This document shows, in pieces, positions 21,241-31,958 of a stretch of DNA of 64,000 nt (the stretch's first letter is position 1; the number at the start of each line of letters is the position of its first letter). Location of the stretch: NCBI GenBank assembly GCA_007570785.1, contig ML660203.1, positions 4,845,729 through 4,909,728 on the forward strand. Reading direction: 5' to 3'. A model generated the notes under the pieces. That model had not been told where the DNA came from. It saw only the letters and a program-made list of their open reading frames with translations, and ran no database searches. The DNA comes from Antilocapra americana (taxonomy: Eukaryota; Chordata; Mammalia; Artiodactyla; Antilocapridae). The position numbers and the translations under genes were made by a program.

Positions 21241-21790
21241 GTATCAGTTAGCTATTGCAGTGTAGCAAACCACTCAAAAATTCAGTGACTTAAAACCATC
21301 GCATTATCATTTACAAGTCTATGGTTCGATCAGGTTATCCTTCTGATTGCATCTCTGCTCACACATACATCAGTGGTGCACTGTGGGTCAGGTCAGTAAA
21401 ACTCTGCTCATCTTGTGTGGACCGTTATCTGTGTTTGGGAGTTTATGTGACTGAGGTTGGTCTGGAAGGACTTTGGATGGGACAATTAGACTCTTCTCCT
21501 TAAGCTTCATCATCCTTCAGCCATGTAACTCAGGCTTCTTACAAAGTAACAGCAGTATTGAGAGTATGTCGAAGAAGAGTATAAGACTTCTTGAGGCTGA
21601 GACTCAGATCTGGCATACTGTCACTTCCAGCATGTCCTGGTTGACACAAGACCAAGTCCAGACAGAGTCTTGTGGGAGAACACATCCAAGGGGCATGGAC
21701 ACAGGGGCTGGGGAAAAAATGTAGCCACAGTTCTGTCTGACCTTGTGAAGTTGGATGTAACTCTACTTGAAAAGAATCCTTTTGCTTCCT
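21241..21790 (-). mobile_element. Old LTR-like mammalian repeat
   Basis: Starts 'tgtatcagttagctattgcagtgtagcaaacc' (split over motifs 'ctattgc' and 'cagtgacttaaaacc') and continues through a diverged body. Same unnamed family as 8770-9330. It directly precedes an MLT1 LTR. Confidence 0.42.
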
Positions 21791-21800
21791 ACTGCCTACC

Positions 21801-22160
21801 TGTCATAGACTGAATGTTTGTATCTCCCCCAAATTCAAATAGAAACCCTAACCTCCAATGTGGCAGATTAGGAGGTGGGGCCTTTAGGAGGTTACAAGAA
21901 TTAGTTGGGTTCATGCAGGTGGAGCCCTCACGAATGGACTTAATGTCCTTATAAGGATCATGCGAGAGTTTGGTTGTCTCCTCTGGTGTCCACCATGTGA
22001 GGATGTAAGGTGTTGGCAGTGTACAACCCAGAAGAAGATGCTCACCAGACACTGACCATACTGGCATGATGATCTCAGATTTCCAGCCTCCAGAACTGTG
22101 AGAAGTAAATGTCTGTTGTTAATGAACCACTCAGTCTACTGCAGTGGTTGTGTGTGTTAT
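21801..22160 (+). mobile_element. MLT1-type LTR (ERVL-MaLR), sense
   Basis: Follows the MLT1 order: 'catagactgaatgtttg', 'ggaggtggggcctttaggagg', 'ggagccctcacgaatgg', 'accatgtgagga', 'ccagcctccagaactgtgaga' and an 'agtctac' end. A solo LTR of an old mammalian retrotransposon; no internal region is present. Confidence 0.82.
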
Positions 22161-22162
22161 GT

Positions 22163-22246
22163 TCTCCATCACTTCAGTTGTGTCCAACTCTTTGTGACCC
22201 TATGGACTATAGCCTGCAAGGCTATAGTCCACAGTACCATGGTACC
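22163..22246 (-). mobile_element. Bov SINE fragment with foldback
   Basis: About 50 bp of antisense SINE 3' body ('gtgtccaactctttgtgacc') followed by an inverted copy of its own last 13 bases and a 12-bp palindrome. The rest of the SINE is missing. Confidence 0.8.
22203..22245. repeat. Foldback: 13-bp arms plus 12-bp palindrome
   Basis: tggactatagcct (22203-22215) is exactly reverse-complemented at 22219-22231 after the spacer gca. gtaccatggtac at 22234-22245 is a perfect palindrome. Confidence 0.95.
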
Positions 22247-23568
22247 ATAGTGAAGCCTCCTGACTTAAGTGAACTCTATAGAAAATGTGGAAAATAGGAA
22301 GAAATCTGTGTAACTGTTGACTGGTCACAATTATTATTATTCTTTTTACTATATTAGTCCTGTCTTATTTCCTAGGAAATCTGTCTAGGAGGAGAATCTC
22401 TTCCAGATTTGCTTATTTCCAGAACTTGAGTCTGTATTCATTGCATCTGGCAATGAATACATTGAACCTTGCAATATGGCATCGATATGCTAGAGAAGCC
22501 ATTCTTTAACTTTAAAGTAAATAAGAATAACCATGGGAAATTTTAAGCCTGTGATTCCCAAGCCCCAATTCTAGAAGTCTGTTGTGGTATAGGCCTGGCA
22601 TTAAGCCAGTACTTTGCATTGAACTGTCTACCCAGGCATTTCTGATCCTTTGACTCTATGTTGAAAAATACTTGATAAATCAATTAATACTTAATTAACC
22701 AGAGTACTACCTAGTCAGTTATTTTTAATCTTTATTAAAGTGTAATGTTAGTTTCATGTACTTTTAATTGAAATAAGCAATCAGGGGGAAAAGATAGTGT
22801 CTTCCATAGGCTTTTTAATTTTAGTCCTGATGTTACATACCTTTACATTTTTATTCCTTTGGAAAATAAACAAACTAAAAATGTGGGACATTTGGTATAC
22901 TTGATATTTTTGTTCAAAATAAGCTGTGATGGCTTTATTCAACAGCTTTCTGAGGCTGATAGTTTTTTTTTTTTTTTATCATTTCTTAGATGAAAAATGG
23001 CATAATTTCTCATGCTCTTGTGGCCAGAGGATGGAAGGAGAGTTGAATACAGTTTTTCTGTAATGCTACTGCTACATCAGGAACTCTGCTTGTGTGGGCT
23101 GCATTGGTGAAGTGTGGCATCTGGGCTGGACTTGTGGCCTTGACTACTTTCAGTGACAGTATCTGTGATGAGAGTCTCAGGAGACAGTCCCACAAGCAAG
23201 TCACTAGGAAGAAACAAGGTCCAGCACAGTGAGTCACTAGGAATGATTCTTATGCAAATAGATCTCATGATTTTTCTGGACAAGATAGTGAAAGCTTTCA
23301 ACTTACAATCTGGCTCCCAAGTCAAATAACTTCCAATAAAGAAAGCAGGCAAAACCTTCCCCAGAGAATAAAGGAGTGTCCAACTGGATGGAGTCTAATC
23401 TTGACAGTCTAAACTGTCAAGTCTAGTCTTGACAGAGGACCAGTCTGGGATGTCCAAGGTCAGTGCTAAATTCATTCGTAAAGGTAGAGAATGTCTTATA
23501 TGCATTGACCTGACCCCCAATATGCATGTTGACTAAGGAAGATTTGTAGGAATTTCTGAGAAAGGAAA
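22247..23568. other. Unlabelled DNA
   Basis: No gene. A T-run lies at 22965-22978. A 9-bp inverted repeat cttgacagt/actgtcaag lies at 23400-23421. Confidence 0.5.
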
Positions 23569-23935
23569 ACTCTTGAGAGTCCCTTTGCCTGCAAGGAGGT
23601 CAAACCATAAGTCTGAGATCAAAACAGTCAATCCTAAAAGAAATCAACCCTAAATAGTCATTGGAAGGACTGATACTGATGCTAAAGCTGAAACTCCAGT
23701 AGTCTGGCCACCTGATGTGAAGAGCTGACTCATTGGAAAAGACCCTAATGCTGGCAAAGATTGATGGCAAAAGGAGAAGAGGGCAGCAGAGGATGAGATT
23801 GTTAGATAGCATCACCAACTCATAGACATGAACTTGAGAAAACTCCAGGTAATAGTGGAGGACAGGGAAATCTATCCTGCTGTAGTTCATGGGGTTACAA
23901 AGAGTCAGACATGAGTTAGCGACCCAACGATAACA
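23569..23935 (+). mobile_element. BovB 3' fragment, diverged
   Basis: From 'ctcttgagagtccctttg' to 'agagtcagacatgag'. Contains a short irregular stretch after 'gcaaggagg' that departs from the BovB order. Confidence 0.85.
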
Positions 23936-24004
23936 GCAACTAGGGAAGGGAGGCTAAAAAGGAAGAGATGTGAAATGAAAGTTGAGTGAAAGAGATGATC
24001 TATA

Positions 24005-24215
24005 GGATGATTGAGGAAAGACAGCAAAGTCTCTGGATTCAGATAACCTGGGTTTATGTCCACAAATGGGCTGTGTGACCCTGAGAAGTATTTTAAGCCT
24101 AGTATGCTTCTGCTTTATTACACTCTGAGTGTAATAAGGATGGGAAGACTAGATGAGGTAATCTATACTAGAGTGCTTAGCATGGAATAAACTCAATTAT
24201 TATTATTATTCTCAT
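24005..24215 (+). repeat. MIR SINE, sense
   Basis: Old MIR with 'gattcagataacctgggttta', 'gggctgtgtgaccctgagaa' and a (TTA)n-(CAT)n end near 24198-24222. Confidence 0.78.
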
Positions 24216-24757
24216 CATCATCATTAAGAACAGAAGCAGTGCTAATGTAGGGTATTCTGGAAAGGAATTCTTGAAACCCTAAACATCCCTGTCTTGCCAG
24301 ACTTAGAGTCCTCTCCTGAGAAAGCAGCCCCACGCAGCTAGAGGGATGTTTCTCTGCTGATTTTCTGGAAGGATTTCCACATGTATAGCGTTAACCTTGC
24401 CTCATCAGATTAAGGGGTTTTAATGGCATTCTTCAGAACTGCCTTCCTCACATTCAATAGCACTCAATCGCTGTCTTTTGACTTACAGCATCACTTCCCT
24501 CTCCACAGGAGATATTTTTCAGCTTCAAGCATCCTCTTCCAGGTTGGTCCCAGTTGCATTGCCTGGTGGGATTCTCTGAAGTTTACAGAATCAAGTGCAG
24601 TGGTTTTCCTAGAGTCCATATAAGGAATGCTGCAAAAAGCGTTGTTCTTATTATTATTACATTGGATATCATAAAGAGTAAGGGCTAAAGAAGATTTTAA
24701 ATGTGTTTAATTTCTAGAGCTGGCAACATTTTGTTGAAGTTGGTCCATTCTTATGGC
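24216..24757. other. Unlabelled DNA
   Basis: No gene or confident repeat. Confidence 0.5.
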
Positions 24758-24765
24758 GATGTTGT

Positions 24766-25116
24766 GGGGTTGTTTTTTATTTTTTTTTCCTTTTTTTGAC
24801 TCTACTGGGTCTTTGTTGCTATACAGGCTTTTGTCTAGTTGCGGCAAGTGGGGGCTACCCTCTAGTTCTGGTTTGCATCCTTCCCAATGTCGTAGCTTCT
24901 CTTATTGCAAGCACAGGCCCTAGAGGGAAGCACAGGCCCTAGGGCGCATGGGCTCAGTAGCTGTGGCTCCTGGGCTTTAGGACGCAGGCTCAGTAGCTGT
25001 GGTGCACGGGCTTAGTTGCTCGCAGCATGTGGGATCTTCCTGGATCAGGGATCAAACCAGTGTCTCCTGCATTGGCAGGCGAATATTTATCCCTGAACCA
25101 CAAGGGAAGCCTCAGT
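24766..25116 (-). mobile_element. Long CHR/ART2-type tRNA-Glu SINE, antisense
   Basis: T-rich tail at left, head at right ('gaaccacaagggaagcc'). The body repeats phrases such as 'ctcagtagctgtgg' and carries a local duplication of 'aagcacaggccctag' at about 24909 and 24928. gatgttgt at 24758-24765 and 25117-25124 is a target duplication. Subfamily name uncertain. Confidence 0.8.
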
Positions 25117-25124
25117 GATGTTGT

Positions 25125-25573
25125 TTTGAAAACCAGTGCAAATGTTTCTGGAGAACAATGTGACAATATGTAACAGAAGCTGCGAAATATTAGTTTTCCT
25201 TCACTCAGTTATTCTTCTCAGTGGAACTTTTCTAAAGAAATAATTCACCAGAACCAAAACTTGGCTTCACAAAGAATATGTGTCATGGACACGACCTAAA
25301 AAGCTAACAATTAGAGAGTGGTTTAGTCAATGGAGGAATTTCCACTCATTGGAAAATTATGTATCAGTAAAAACTGGTCACTCAGAAGTCTTTTGTAAGC
25401 ACAAAAACATACAAACTCTAAAGTTAAATGAAAGAAAAGGGCAACAAGAAATAGAATTTTATTTATAATTATTTTAAATATGTGTTCACATACATATATA
25501 TGAACTCAACAGAAAATGAAATTGTCAGATTACTGTTGTGCTATCTCAGTGTGATTATATATTTTTCTCTTTT
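25125..25573. other. Unlabelled DNA
   Basis: No gene; AT-rich. Confidence 0.5.
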
Positions 25574-25587
25574 TAAAAATCTCCCTT

Positions 25588-25757
25588 TGGGACTTCTCTA
25601 GTGGTCCAGTGGTTAGGACTCTGCTTCCACTGCAAGGGGCATGGGTTTGATTCCTGCTTGGGGAACTAGGAGCCCACAAGCCACAGAGTGGCAAAAAAGA
25701 AAATAAAAATGATAAATAAAAAGATTCTGAAACACATCAAAGATGACCCAATTTTTT
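25588..25757 (+). mobile_element. CHR-2-type SINE
   Basis: Head 'gggacttctctagtggtccagtgg' and the 'ggggaactaggagcccaca' body, then an A-rich tail. aaaaatctcccttt before it and a similar aaaaattccctttc near 25759-25772 suggest a degraded target duplication. An older cetartiodactyl SINE than Bov-tA. Confidence 0.8.
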
Positions 25758-25772
25758 TAAAAATTCCCTTTC

Positions 25773-27600
25773 ATAGGGAATAAACTTTATTTTTGACATT
25801 AAAAGTGGCAATTAATTTTAGAAAACTAAGAGGACACTTATTTGAGTTCACCTTTGCTTCTGTTCATGAATGTGTATCCACCAAGATGGTGTTAACATGG
25901 CCTTCTCAAAAGCAGTAACACAATTCCGTGAAGATAGCTCTGTCTGCTCCTGGCTTTCTGTCTCTATCCTTCCTTCTCTCCACCCCAACCTCCACCAGGT
26001 AATTCGGTCTCATATCTCTTCTCTCTAAAGACCAGCTCCAGGCCAGCCCTTGGCCATCTCCACTGAGGCTGTGCAAATGGGTAACTCAGCCAAGCCCCAC
26101 TGAGGGCAGAGCTCGATGAAATGATATGGGAGCAGCAACTGTCCTGGGTGTGTGTGTGTGCATGTGTGTGTTTTGAGTGGGAGGGGATGGAGGATCTTTT
26201 CTCTTTCAAACCAAAAATGTTCCCATTTCTCTACTCCATTTTTTCCTAGAGTAATACCAGCCACTAGGTTTGCACAACTCAAAATGTGCAAGCGGATTCT
26301 GCTCTGATGTGTATAAGGCCTCAAGGGAGCCTGTCTCCTGGGAACCGGACTTGGGGTGGGGGGAGGGTGCTTCCCATATGTGGATTTGTCTGCTTTATTT
26401 ATTCATGTGTGTATCTGCTTTGCTTTTTCTGTTTGGTTTAAGAGCTTCTGGTGTGGATCCTCAGGGATCCAGACCCCACCCCAAATGGCTGATGCTGGGT
26501 TGGGTCCTGGGAGGAGGAATCTGGAAGTCTCTGGCCCATCTTTTAGGTAGAGGATCAGTATGTGGAGTGAAGCATCCACTTCTCTGTCTACCGAGGAGCA
26601 AGAATCTCACTGTGATTTTGCTCACGCTTCGTGGTATCCAAGAATGCTAATGCCTCTGTGCCAAGAGATAGAAATGACATAATAAGGGGCTTTCTAATCA
26701 TGATAGACTCCTCTAAATGTTAGAATCCACTTAACGTGCTATAATGTATGTTTTCTCTCTATTACAATTCACTGAGTAGACTGTAATGAAATGGCGATGG
26801 CTTCCAGGCTAAAAGGTATTGAAACTTGCAGGACTGGGGTAGAAAGAAAATGAGAAAAAAGAATGCTCAGCAGAGTGTCTTCACAACAATGGAATATAGA
26901 ACAATTCAAAAATATATATATTATGGACTGAAAAGGATGTGGGAGGGTGGGAGTCACTGGCTATGTGTTATGAGCAATGAAGCCTCTGGGAAACCCAGCT
27001 CATTCTCTGAGCCTGGGCGGCCGGTGCTGAGAGGGTTAATGCTGCTCCTGCTCTGATGGAAGGGGGAGGAAGGCAGCTGGTGGGTGCTGGGCTTGGCACA
27101 GGGCATCAGGCCTTACTCCACCCTCCTCCTCTGGGGCTGCTAGATCCTTGCGTTGCTGAGCAGCTGTTGTGCTCCGGCTGCCAGCACAACCTTTGGAAAC
27201 CGAGTCCCAGAAGTAGCAGGGGTTTCTGCTATTCTGACCTAGGAAAGGCAAGTTAAAGAAGACTTTGCAATTGCACCTTCCAGGGAGGTGTAAGGGCAAT
27301 ATTCATCAAAGAGCCTCAGCCCCAGGCCCCTAGACCCCTTCGTTATGGCACAGCACTTGGGTGGCTGGCACTGAAAGAAGAAGTGAGGGAGGAACTTTCT
27401 AGGCGCCCGATAATGCTGACTGGCTGGCGATCAACTCAGAATAGAAGGGGTTTTCAGAAGCAGGAAACATTTACCAAGAAAGCTCTGAGGCCGCTCCTCA
27501 CCCAGAGGATTGATTTCATAGTGACCAATAGGACTCTCTGGACTTTCCTTCTGGGCAGTGATCTGGATCTGGTCCACTACAGTTCTCCACTTGAGCCAGC
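25773..27600. other. Unlabelled DNA with a GC-richer block
   Basis: No gene recognised. (GT)n near 26148-26170. The block 26960-27370 is visibly GC-richer than its surroundings, with two CAGCTG E-box-type hexamers (near 27073 and 27159), but it has no CpG-island density. It could be a regulatory element; the sequence alone does not show it. Confidence 0.4.
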
Positions 27601-27604
27601 AGAG

Positions 27605-27820
27605 GAGACAGGGGAACGGACTCAGAGCCAGGCCACTTCATTTGAATGTTGGCTCTACCATTTACTGACTGTGTGACCCTTGGAAATGGTCCTGAAATCA
27701 TACACTGGCTCTCGGTTTCTTTAGAATCGAAATGGGGGTAAACATCACATCTATCTCAAAGGAGGTGTATTGGGAACGTGAGTTATGGTGTGCAGTAGGG
27801 GCACTTTATTACTGCTAATG
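27605..27820 (+). repeat. MIR SINE, sense
   Basis: 'actcagagccaggcc', 'ggctctaccatttactgactgtgtgaccctt' (split motifs) and downstream MIR order. Confidence 0.78.
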
Positions 27821-28148
27821 AAAAGAAAATAAAAATCACCTCGTTATACAGGCAGTAACGATAAATGCCTCCGTGAAGAAAAAGGTGGAATCATCACCAC
27901 TTGGGCTGATAGAACACTCTGAAGTAGCCAAAAGACGGCTTAGCATGGTATGAAAATAGCCACAGTGAGGCACAGCCGGAGCCCAGTGGTAAGAGTCAAC
28001 TGTGCACCTTACCTTCCTAATTCCATGTTGAGTGACATCACCTTGGGAACTTGAGATCAGCCAGGGTGGCAGTATTTACACCATAGAAACTTGCAAATGC
28101 TACACTTAGGTTTTTGCTTTGTTTCAAAAGGCGAGTTGTTAAACGTTT
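27821..28148. other. Unlabelled DNA
   Basis: No gene or confident repeat. Confidence 0.5.
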
Positions 28149-28160
28149 ACCAACATACCA

Positions 28161-28374
28161 GGCTTTCCTGATGGCTCAATGGTAGAGAATCTGACTATAA
28201 TGCTGGGGGCCAAGGTTCGATCCCTGGATTGGGAAGATACCCTGGGGGGGGGGGGGATATGTCAACCCACCCAGTATGCTCGCCTGGAAAAACCCATGGA
28301 CTGAGTAAGGCTGGTGGGCTACAGTTCATGGCATCGAAAAGAGTCAGATGTGACTTAGCAATTAAACCCCCACC
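28161..28374 (+). mobile_element. Bov-tA SINE with 12-bp target duplication
   Basis: Perfect duplication accaacatacca at 28149-28160 and 28375-28386. The body holds a run of 13 G at 28244-28256 in place of the usual 'ctggagaaggg'. Confidence 0.94.
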
Positions 28375-28509
28375 ACCAACATACCACTGTCTTTATAACA
28401 TGTATTTCTGAACACCAAGGCAATAGAAGATTACCTGTCTCCCAGCAGATTTTTGTTCTGCACCAAGCATCCCTAGGATTAGAAAAGGAATTCGAAGTGT
28501 CTACTGGAA

Positions 28510-28690
28510 TAATAGGTAACATTTCTTGAGCACCTAGTATAGACTGGGTAATATGCAAATGCTTTGTATGCATCAGACAATGTAATGATTGAAGTAACCT
28601 TAGTAGCAGTGCCATTTTACAAATGAGGAAAATAAGACTCAGATTGGGTGCATAACAGAAGAGAGTGGCGGAGTAGGCTGCAAAGTAGAG
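28510..28690 (-). repeat. MIR SINE, antisense
   Basis: 'aataataggtaacatttcttgagcacc', then 'ccattttacaaatgaggaaaat'. Confidence 0.75.
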
Positions 28691-28859
28691 TGGCTCCTTA
28701 ATATGAATCAATGGGTCAGCAAATGTATATTCATTACCCATTCAAAACTTCATTAATCCATGGTGTCCCAAGACTCCATATTAAACACACTCATCTGTGG
28801 CTTATAAGAGAATTAAAATTACCTTCTAAGGAAATACTCGCTGTTTTCCTTTTAACTAA

Positions 28860-29276
28860 GCTAAAAGTTGTTGTTAACATAAGTCACCCATCCAAAATAA
28901 ATACATTAGACTCTTCCATGTGAAGGATACTGTCCTTGGAACAGAATAAAAAAGAGAAGCATGGCTTAGATGGTGAAGAATCTGCCTGCAATGCAGGAGA
29001 TGTGGGTTTGATCCCTGGTTCAGGAAGATCCCCTGGAGAAGGGAATGGCTACCCACTCCAGTATTCTTGCCTGGAGAATCCCATGGAGAGAAGAGCCTGA
29101 CGGGCTACAGTCCACGGAGTCGCAAAGAGTTGGAAAACAGAGTGACTAACACTTTCACTTGTTTTTTCTCACTTTTCAAAAGTTGTTGTTAACGTAAGTC
29201 ATTCATCCAAAATAAACATATTAGAATTCTTCCCATATACTGTCCTGGGAACAGATTAATAAAGAGAAGCATATGA
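28860..29276. repeat. ~100-bp direct duplication flanking a SINE
   Basis: Copies at about 28862-28961 and 29178-29275 share 'aaaagttgttgttaac', 'catccaaaataaa', 'atactgtcct' and 'aaagagaagcat' in the same order with roughly 10% differences. The Bov-tA lies between them. Confidence 0.88.
28962..29160 (+). mobile_element. Bov-tA SINE between duplicated flanks
   Basis: Starts within the head at 'tggcttagatggtgaag' (first ~10 bases missing) and is otherwise complete to 'actttcacttg'. Its left end abuts the end of the first flanking copy, while a short T-rich stretch separates it from the second. Confidence 0.93.
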
Positions 29277-29296
29277 CTTGGTTTCTGGTCTTAACA

Positions 29297-29432
29297 CATT
29301 ATTGACCAGGGGATTTTTGCAGAAACTAATGACAGTGTCCAGTGGTTTGTTGTGTAAAGAAACACCGAAGCATCTTCAGTCAATAATGTCTGGGTGACAA
29401 AAGATGTATTAATAAATCCCTGGTCAATAATG
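29297..29432. repeat. Inverted repeat, ~19-bp arms
   Basis: Arms 29297-29316 and 29414-29432 are complementary apart from one bulged G. The spacer is about 97 nt. Not part of a recognised family. Confidence 0.85.
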
Positions 29433-29691
29433 GAAGCTGACAGGCTTCTCAGTGAGAAGTTGTTTGAAAGGGCATTCCTATCCCATGGTAGATCTTTGAG
29501 GAAATTGTTAAGTGGAGGAGTTCCCTGGGAGCCATAGTGAGCAAGGAAACTCTCCAAGATTCAGGTCCTCATCAACACAGAAGCATCACAACAGTACCAT
29601 CACCTCACAGCTTTATTGTGGGGAATTAATGAGACAGTACCTTTATCAACTTAGTTCAGTGCCAGGCAATTGTAAGAAGCTCAGAGGAGCA
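29433..29691. other. Unlabelled DNA
   Basis: No gene or confident repeat. Confidence 0.5.
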
Positions 29692-29902
29692 GTAGTGTTA
29701 GTCACTCAGTAGTTTCTGACTCTTTGTGACCCCATGGACTGTAGCCCACCAGGTTTCCTTGTCCATGGAATTCTCTAGGCAAGAATACTGGAGTGGGTTA
29801 CCATTTACTTCTCCAGGGATCTTTGCAACACAGGGATTGAAGACCCTGGGTCTCCTTCATTGACAGGTGGATTCTTTACCATCAGAGCCAAAAGGGAAGC
29901 CC
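29692..29902 (-). mobile_element. Bov-tA SINE, antisense
   Basis: Complete antisense copy from 'agtgttagtcactcag' to 'aaaagggaagccc'. Confidence 0.93.
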
Positions 29903-30174
29903 TAAGACCCTCATACACTATCAATATTAATTGATATTCTGATGACAGTTCAATAGGGTAAGAAGTCTCTAAATGCTTCTTGTGTCAGAACAAAGACAAA
30001 AAGTTACTAGACCATAGCAAGGGGAAATTAGTGCACCCTAATCTCCCTATTTGAAATTGCAAGCAGTCACACACATCTATCCTGACACTCCAGGTCTCAC
30101 TTCACTTCCATAGCACACTTCACTATTTAATTATCCTATATAAGTTAACTTATTTGTTATGGTTATAATTTGCT

Positions 30175-30365
30175 TTCTGATTTCCCCTGAAGAATATAAT
30201 CTCCATGAGAGCAAAAGGATCTTGACTTTTTTGTTTGTTTGTTTGTTGATATATTGTTGATATATATTTGTTGATATATTTTGTTTGTTGATATATTCCA
30301 AGTCCTAAAAGATTGACTGGAATACAGCAGATAATAAATATTTGTGAAATGGATAAATAAATTCC
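30175..30365 (+). repeat. L2 LINE 3' end with local repeat expansion
   Basis: 'gaatataatctccatgagagcaaaagg' and 'cagataataaatatttgtgaaatgg' mark the L2 3' end. Between them 30231-30298 is filled by iterations of a ttgttgatatat-like unit. Confidence 0.72.
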
Positions 30366-30870
30366 CTAACCTCTGTGAGGGCTTCCCTGGTAGCTCAGCT
30401 GGTAAAGAATCTGCCTGCAATGCAGGAGACCCTAGTTCAATTCCTAGGTCAGGAAGATTCACTGGAGAAGGGATAGGCTACCCACTGCAGCATTTTTGGG
30501 CTTCCCTGGTGGCTCAGTCGGTAAAGATTCTGCCTGCAGTGTGGGACATCAGGTTCAATCCCTGGATTGGGAAGATTCCCAGGAGGAGGGCATGGCAACC
30601 CATTCCAGTATTCTTGCCTGGAGAATCCACATGGACAGAGGAGCCTGGCAGGCTACAGTCCATGGGGTTCCGGGGAGCTGCACACAACTGAGTGACTAAG
30701 TGCGGCAACCTCTGTGAATCTCAAAGTCCTCTTTTTAAAGATAGGAGTCCTAACATTAATTGCTTTAGAAGACTATCATGAGAATTAACTCAAACAATAC
30801 GTATGAAGTGTTAGCACAGTGCTTGTTACTTGGTAAACATTCAAGAAACAGTTAGCATCATTATTATTTG
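30366..30870 (+). repeat. MIR fragment split by dimeric SINE
   Basis: 'cctaacctctgtga' to the left continues as 'atctcaaagtcctc...gaattaactcaaacaatac' to the right of the SINE, in MIR order. Confidence 0.62.
30379..30706 (+). mobile_element. Bov-A2-type dimeric SINE, 11-bp duplication
   Basis: Two tandem heads (30380 and 30500) share one full tail. aacctctgtga at 30368-30378 and 30707-30717 is a perfect target duplication. The element splits a MIR. Confidence 0.94.
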
Positions 30871-31399
30871 GCAATCATTTTAATCTCAGACCATAATAAT
30901 AGCTTGGGGACAACCTCCATTTGTAACGTAGCTCATCGCTTAGCCAAGGACTGCTTTAAGTAGTCAATGTTATTGATTGTTTACCTGATCAATTACATGA
31001 CCATCTAAAAACAAGAAGCAACTTTCGGCCAGACCATAGAGCGCTCAGATTGCAAACCAGGGAGTGAAGCTACTGCTTTTATCTCTTGTGCACTGTAAGG
31101 TACTTTTAGCCTCTCTTCTGCTTTGAGCATGCTCTCATGCTTTTGCTCTCTCGGGTAGGCTCATAGCTCTCTCTTCTCCAGGAATGTGGAGCATGCAAGT
31201 ATGACCTGAATGTCAGCTCATCATTCACTCACATCATGGATCAATTCTGAACTCCAGGAGTGAACATACGGCTGATCTCGGTGGACTAATTGTCCATCAC
31301 ATTATTGGGTTGGGTTGCTCATTTATACCTTCCACTGGGGTGTTGGAGAAGAAGCCACAGGATTTGGAAGTGTGAAAGGCAGTGACTTCCCTGGCCATC
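30871..31399. other. Unlabelled DNA
   Basis: No gene or confident repeat. Confidence 0.5.
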
Positions 31400-31592
31400 A
31401 TGATGGTAGCATAGCATAGCACTCGAGGGCCCAGACAAGGTTTACCTGTTGGCTCTGCCACTGCACTCAGATGGCACATTTCACTATGTACGATTCAATG
31501 CCCTCAAGTGTATAAAACTGGATAGTGATCATCATAGTAACTGTAACCTCATAGGGTAGGCGTGAAATTAAATGAGATGATGTTTTACTGAG
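31400..31592 (+). repeat. MIR SINE, sense
   Basis: 'gatggtagcatagcatagcac' region, 'ggctctgccactgcac', then 'cctcatagggtaggcgtgaaattaaatgag'. Confidence 0.75.
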
Positions 31593-31845
31593 TGACTCAG
31601 AATATAGACCGATGTATATATGTATGTATGGAGGAGTTAACGAACAGCAACCAGACTGTACCCAGGACATGAGCGGTCACAATTCCAAAAACTGGCCACA
31701 AAGAAATGGGAACAAAGGGATCCTGGAACTGAAGATAACTGTACCTAAAACAATCAAGATGATGCTGGTCAGACCACTGAGGACCAATTTGAAGATGACT
31801 GTTAGAGACGACTGTGCTGTTTCTACATGTAGCTGCCCACCACTG

Positions 31846-31858
31846 TGTCTATAAAAGC
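31846..31858 (+). promoter_or_regulatory. TATA-like box of the solo LTR
   Basis: tctataaaagctt, about 100 bp upstream of the LTR's AATAAA. It would have driven retroviral transcription; present activity is unknown. Confidence 0.55.
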
Positions 31859-31952
31859 TTTCACTCTCTGCTTGTTGGGAGGGTGGGATGTGGGGGAGTT
31901 GCCCTTTGGACAGATATCTGCCCCCCTCTCCACACCAGATGCTGGCATCTGA

Positions 31953-31958
31953 AATAAA
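31953..31958 (+). promoter_or_regulatory. Polyadenylation signal of the solo LTR
   Basis: AATAAA in the expected LTR position. Confidence 0.7.

Noticed and set aside
29297..29432. microRNA gene
   Set aside because: The arms pair well, but the 97-nt spacer is too long for a typical pre-miRNA loop and no conservation can be shown here; kept only as an inverted repeat.
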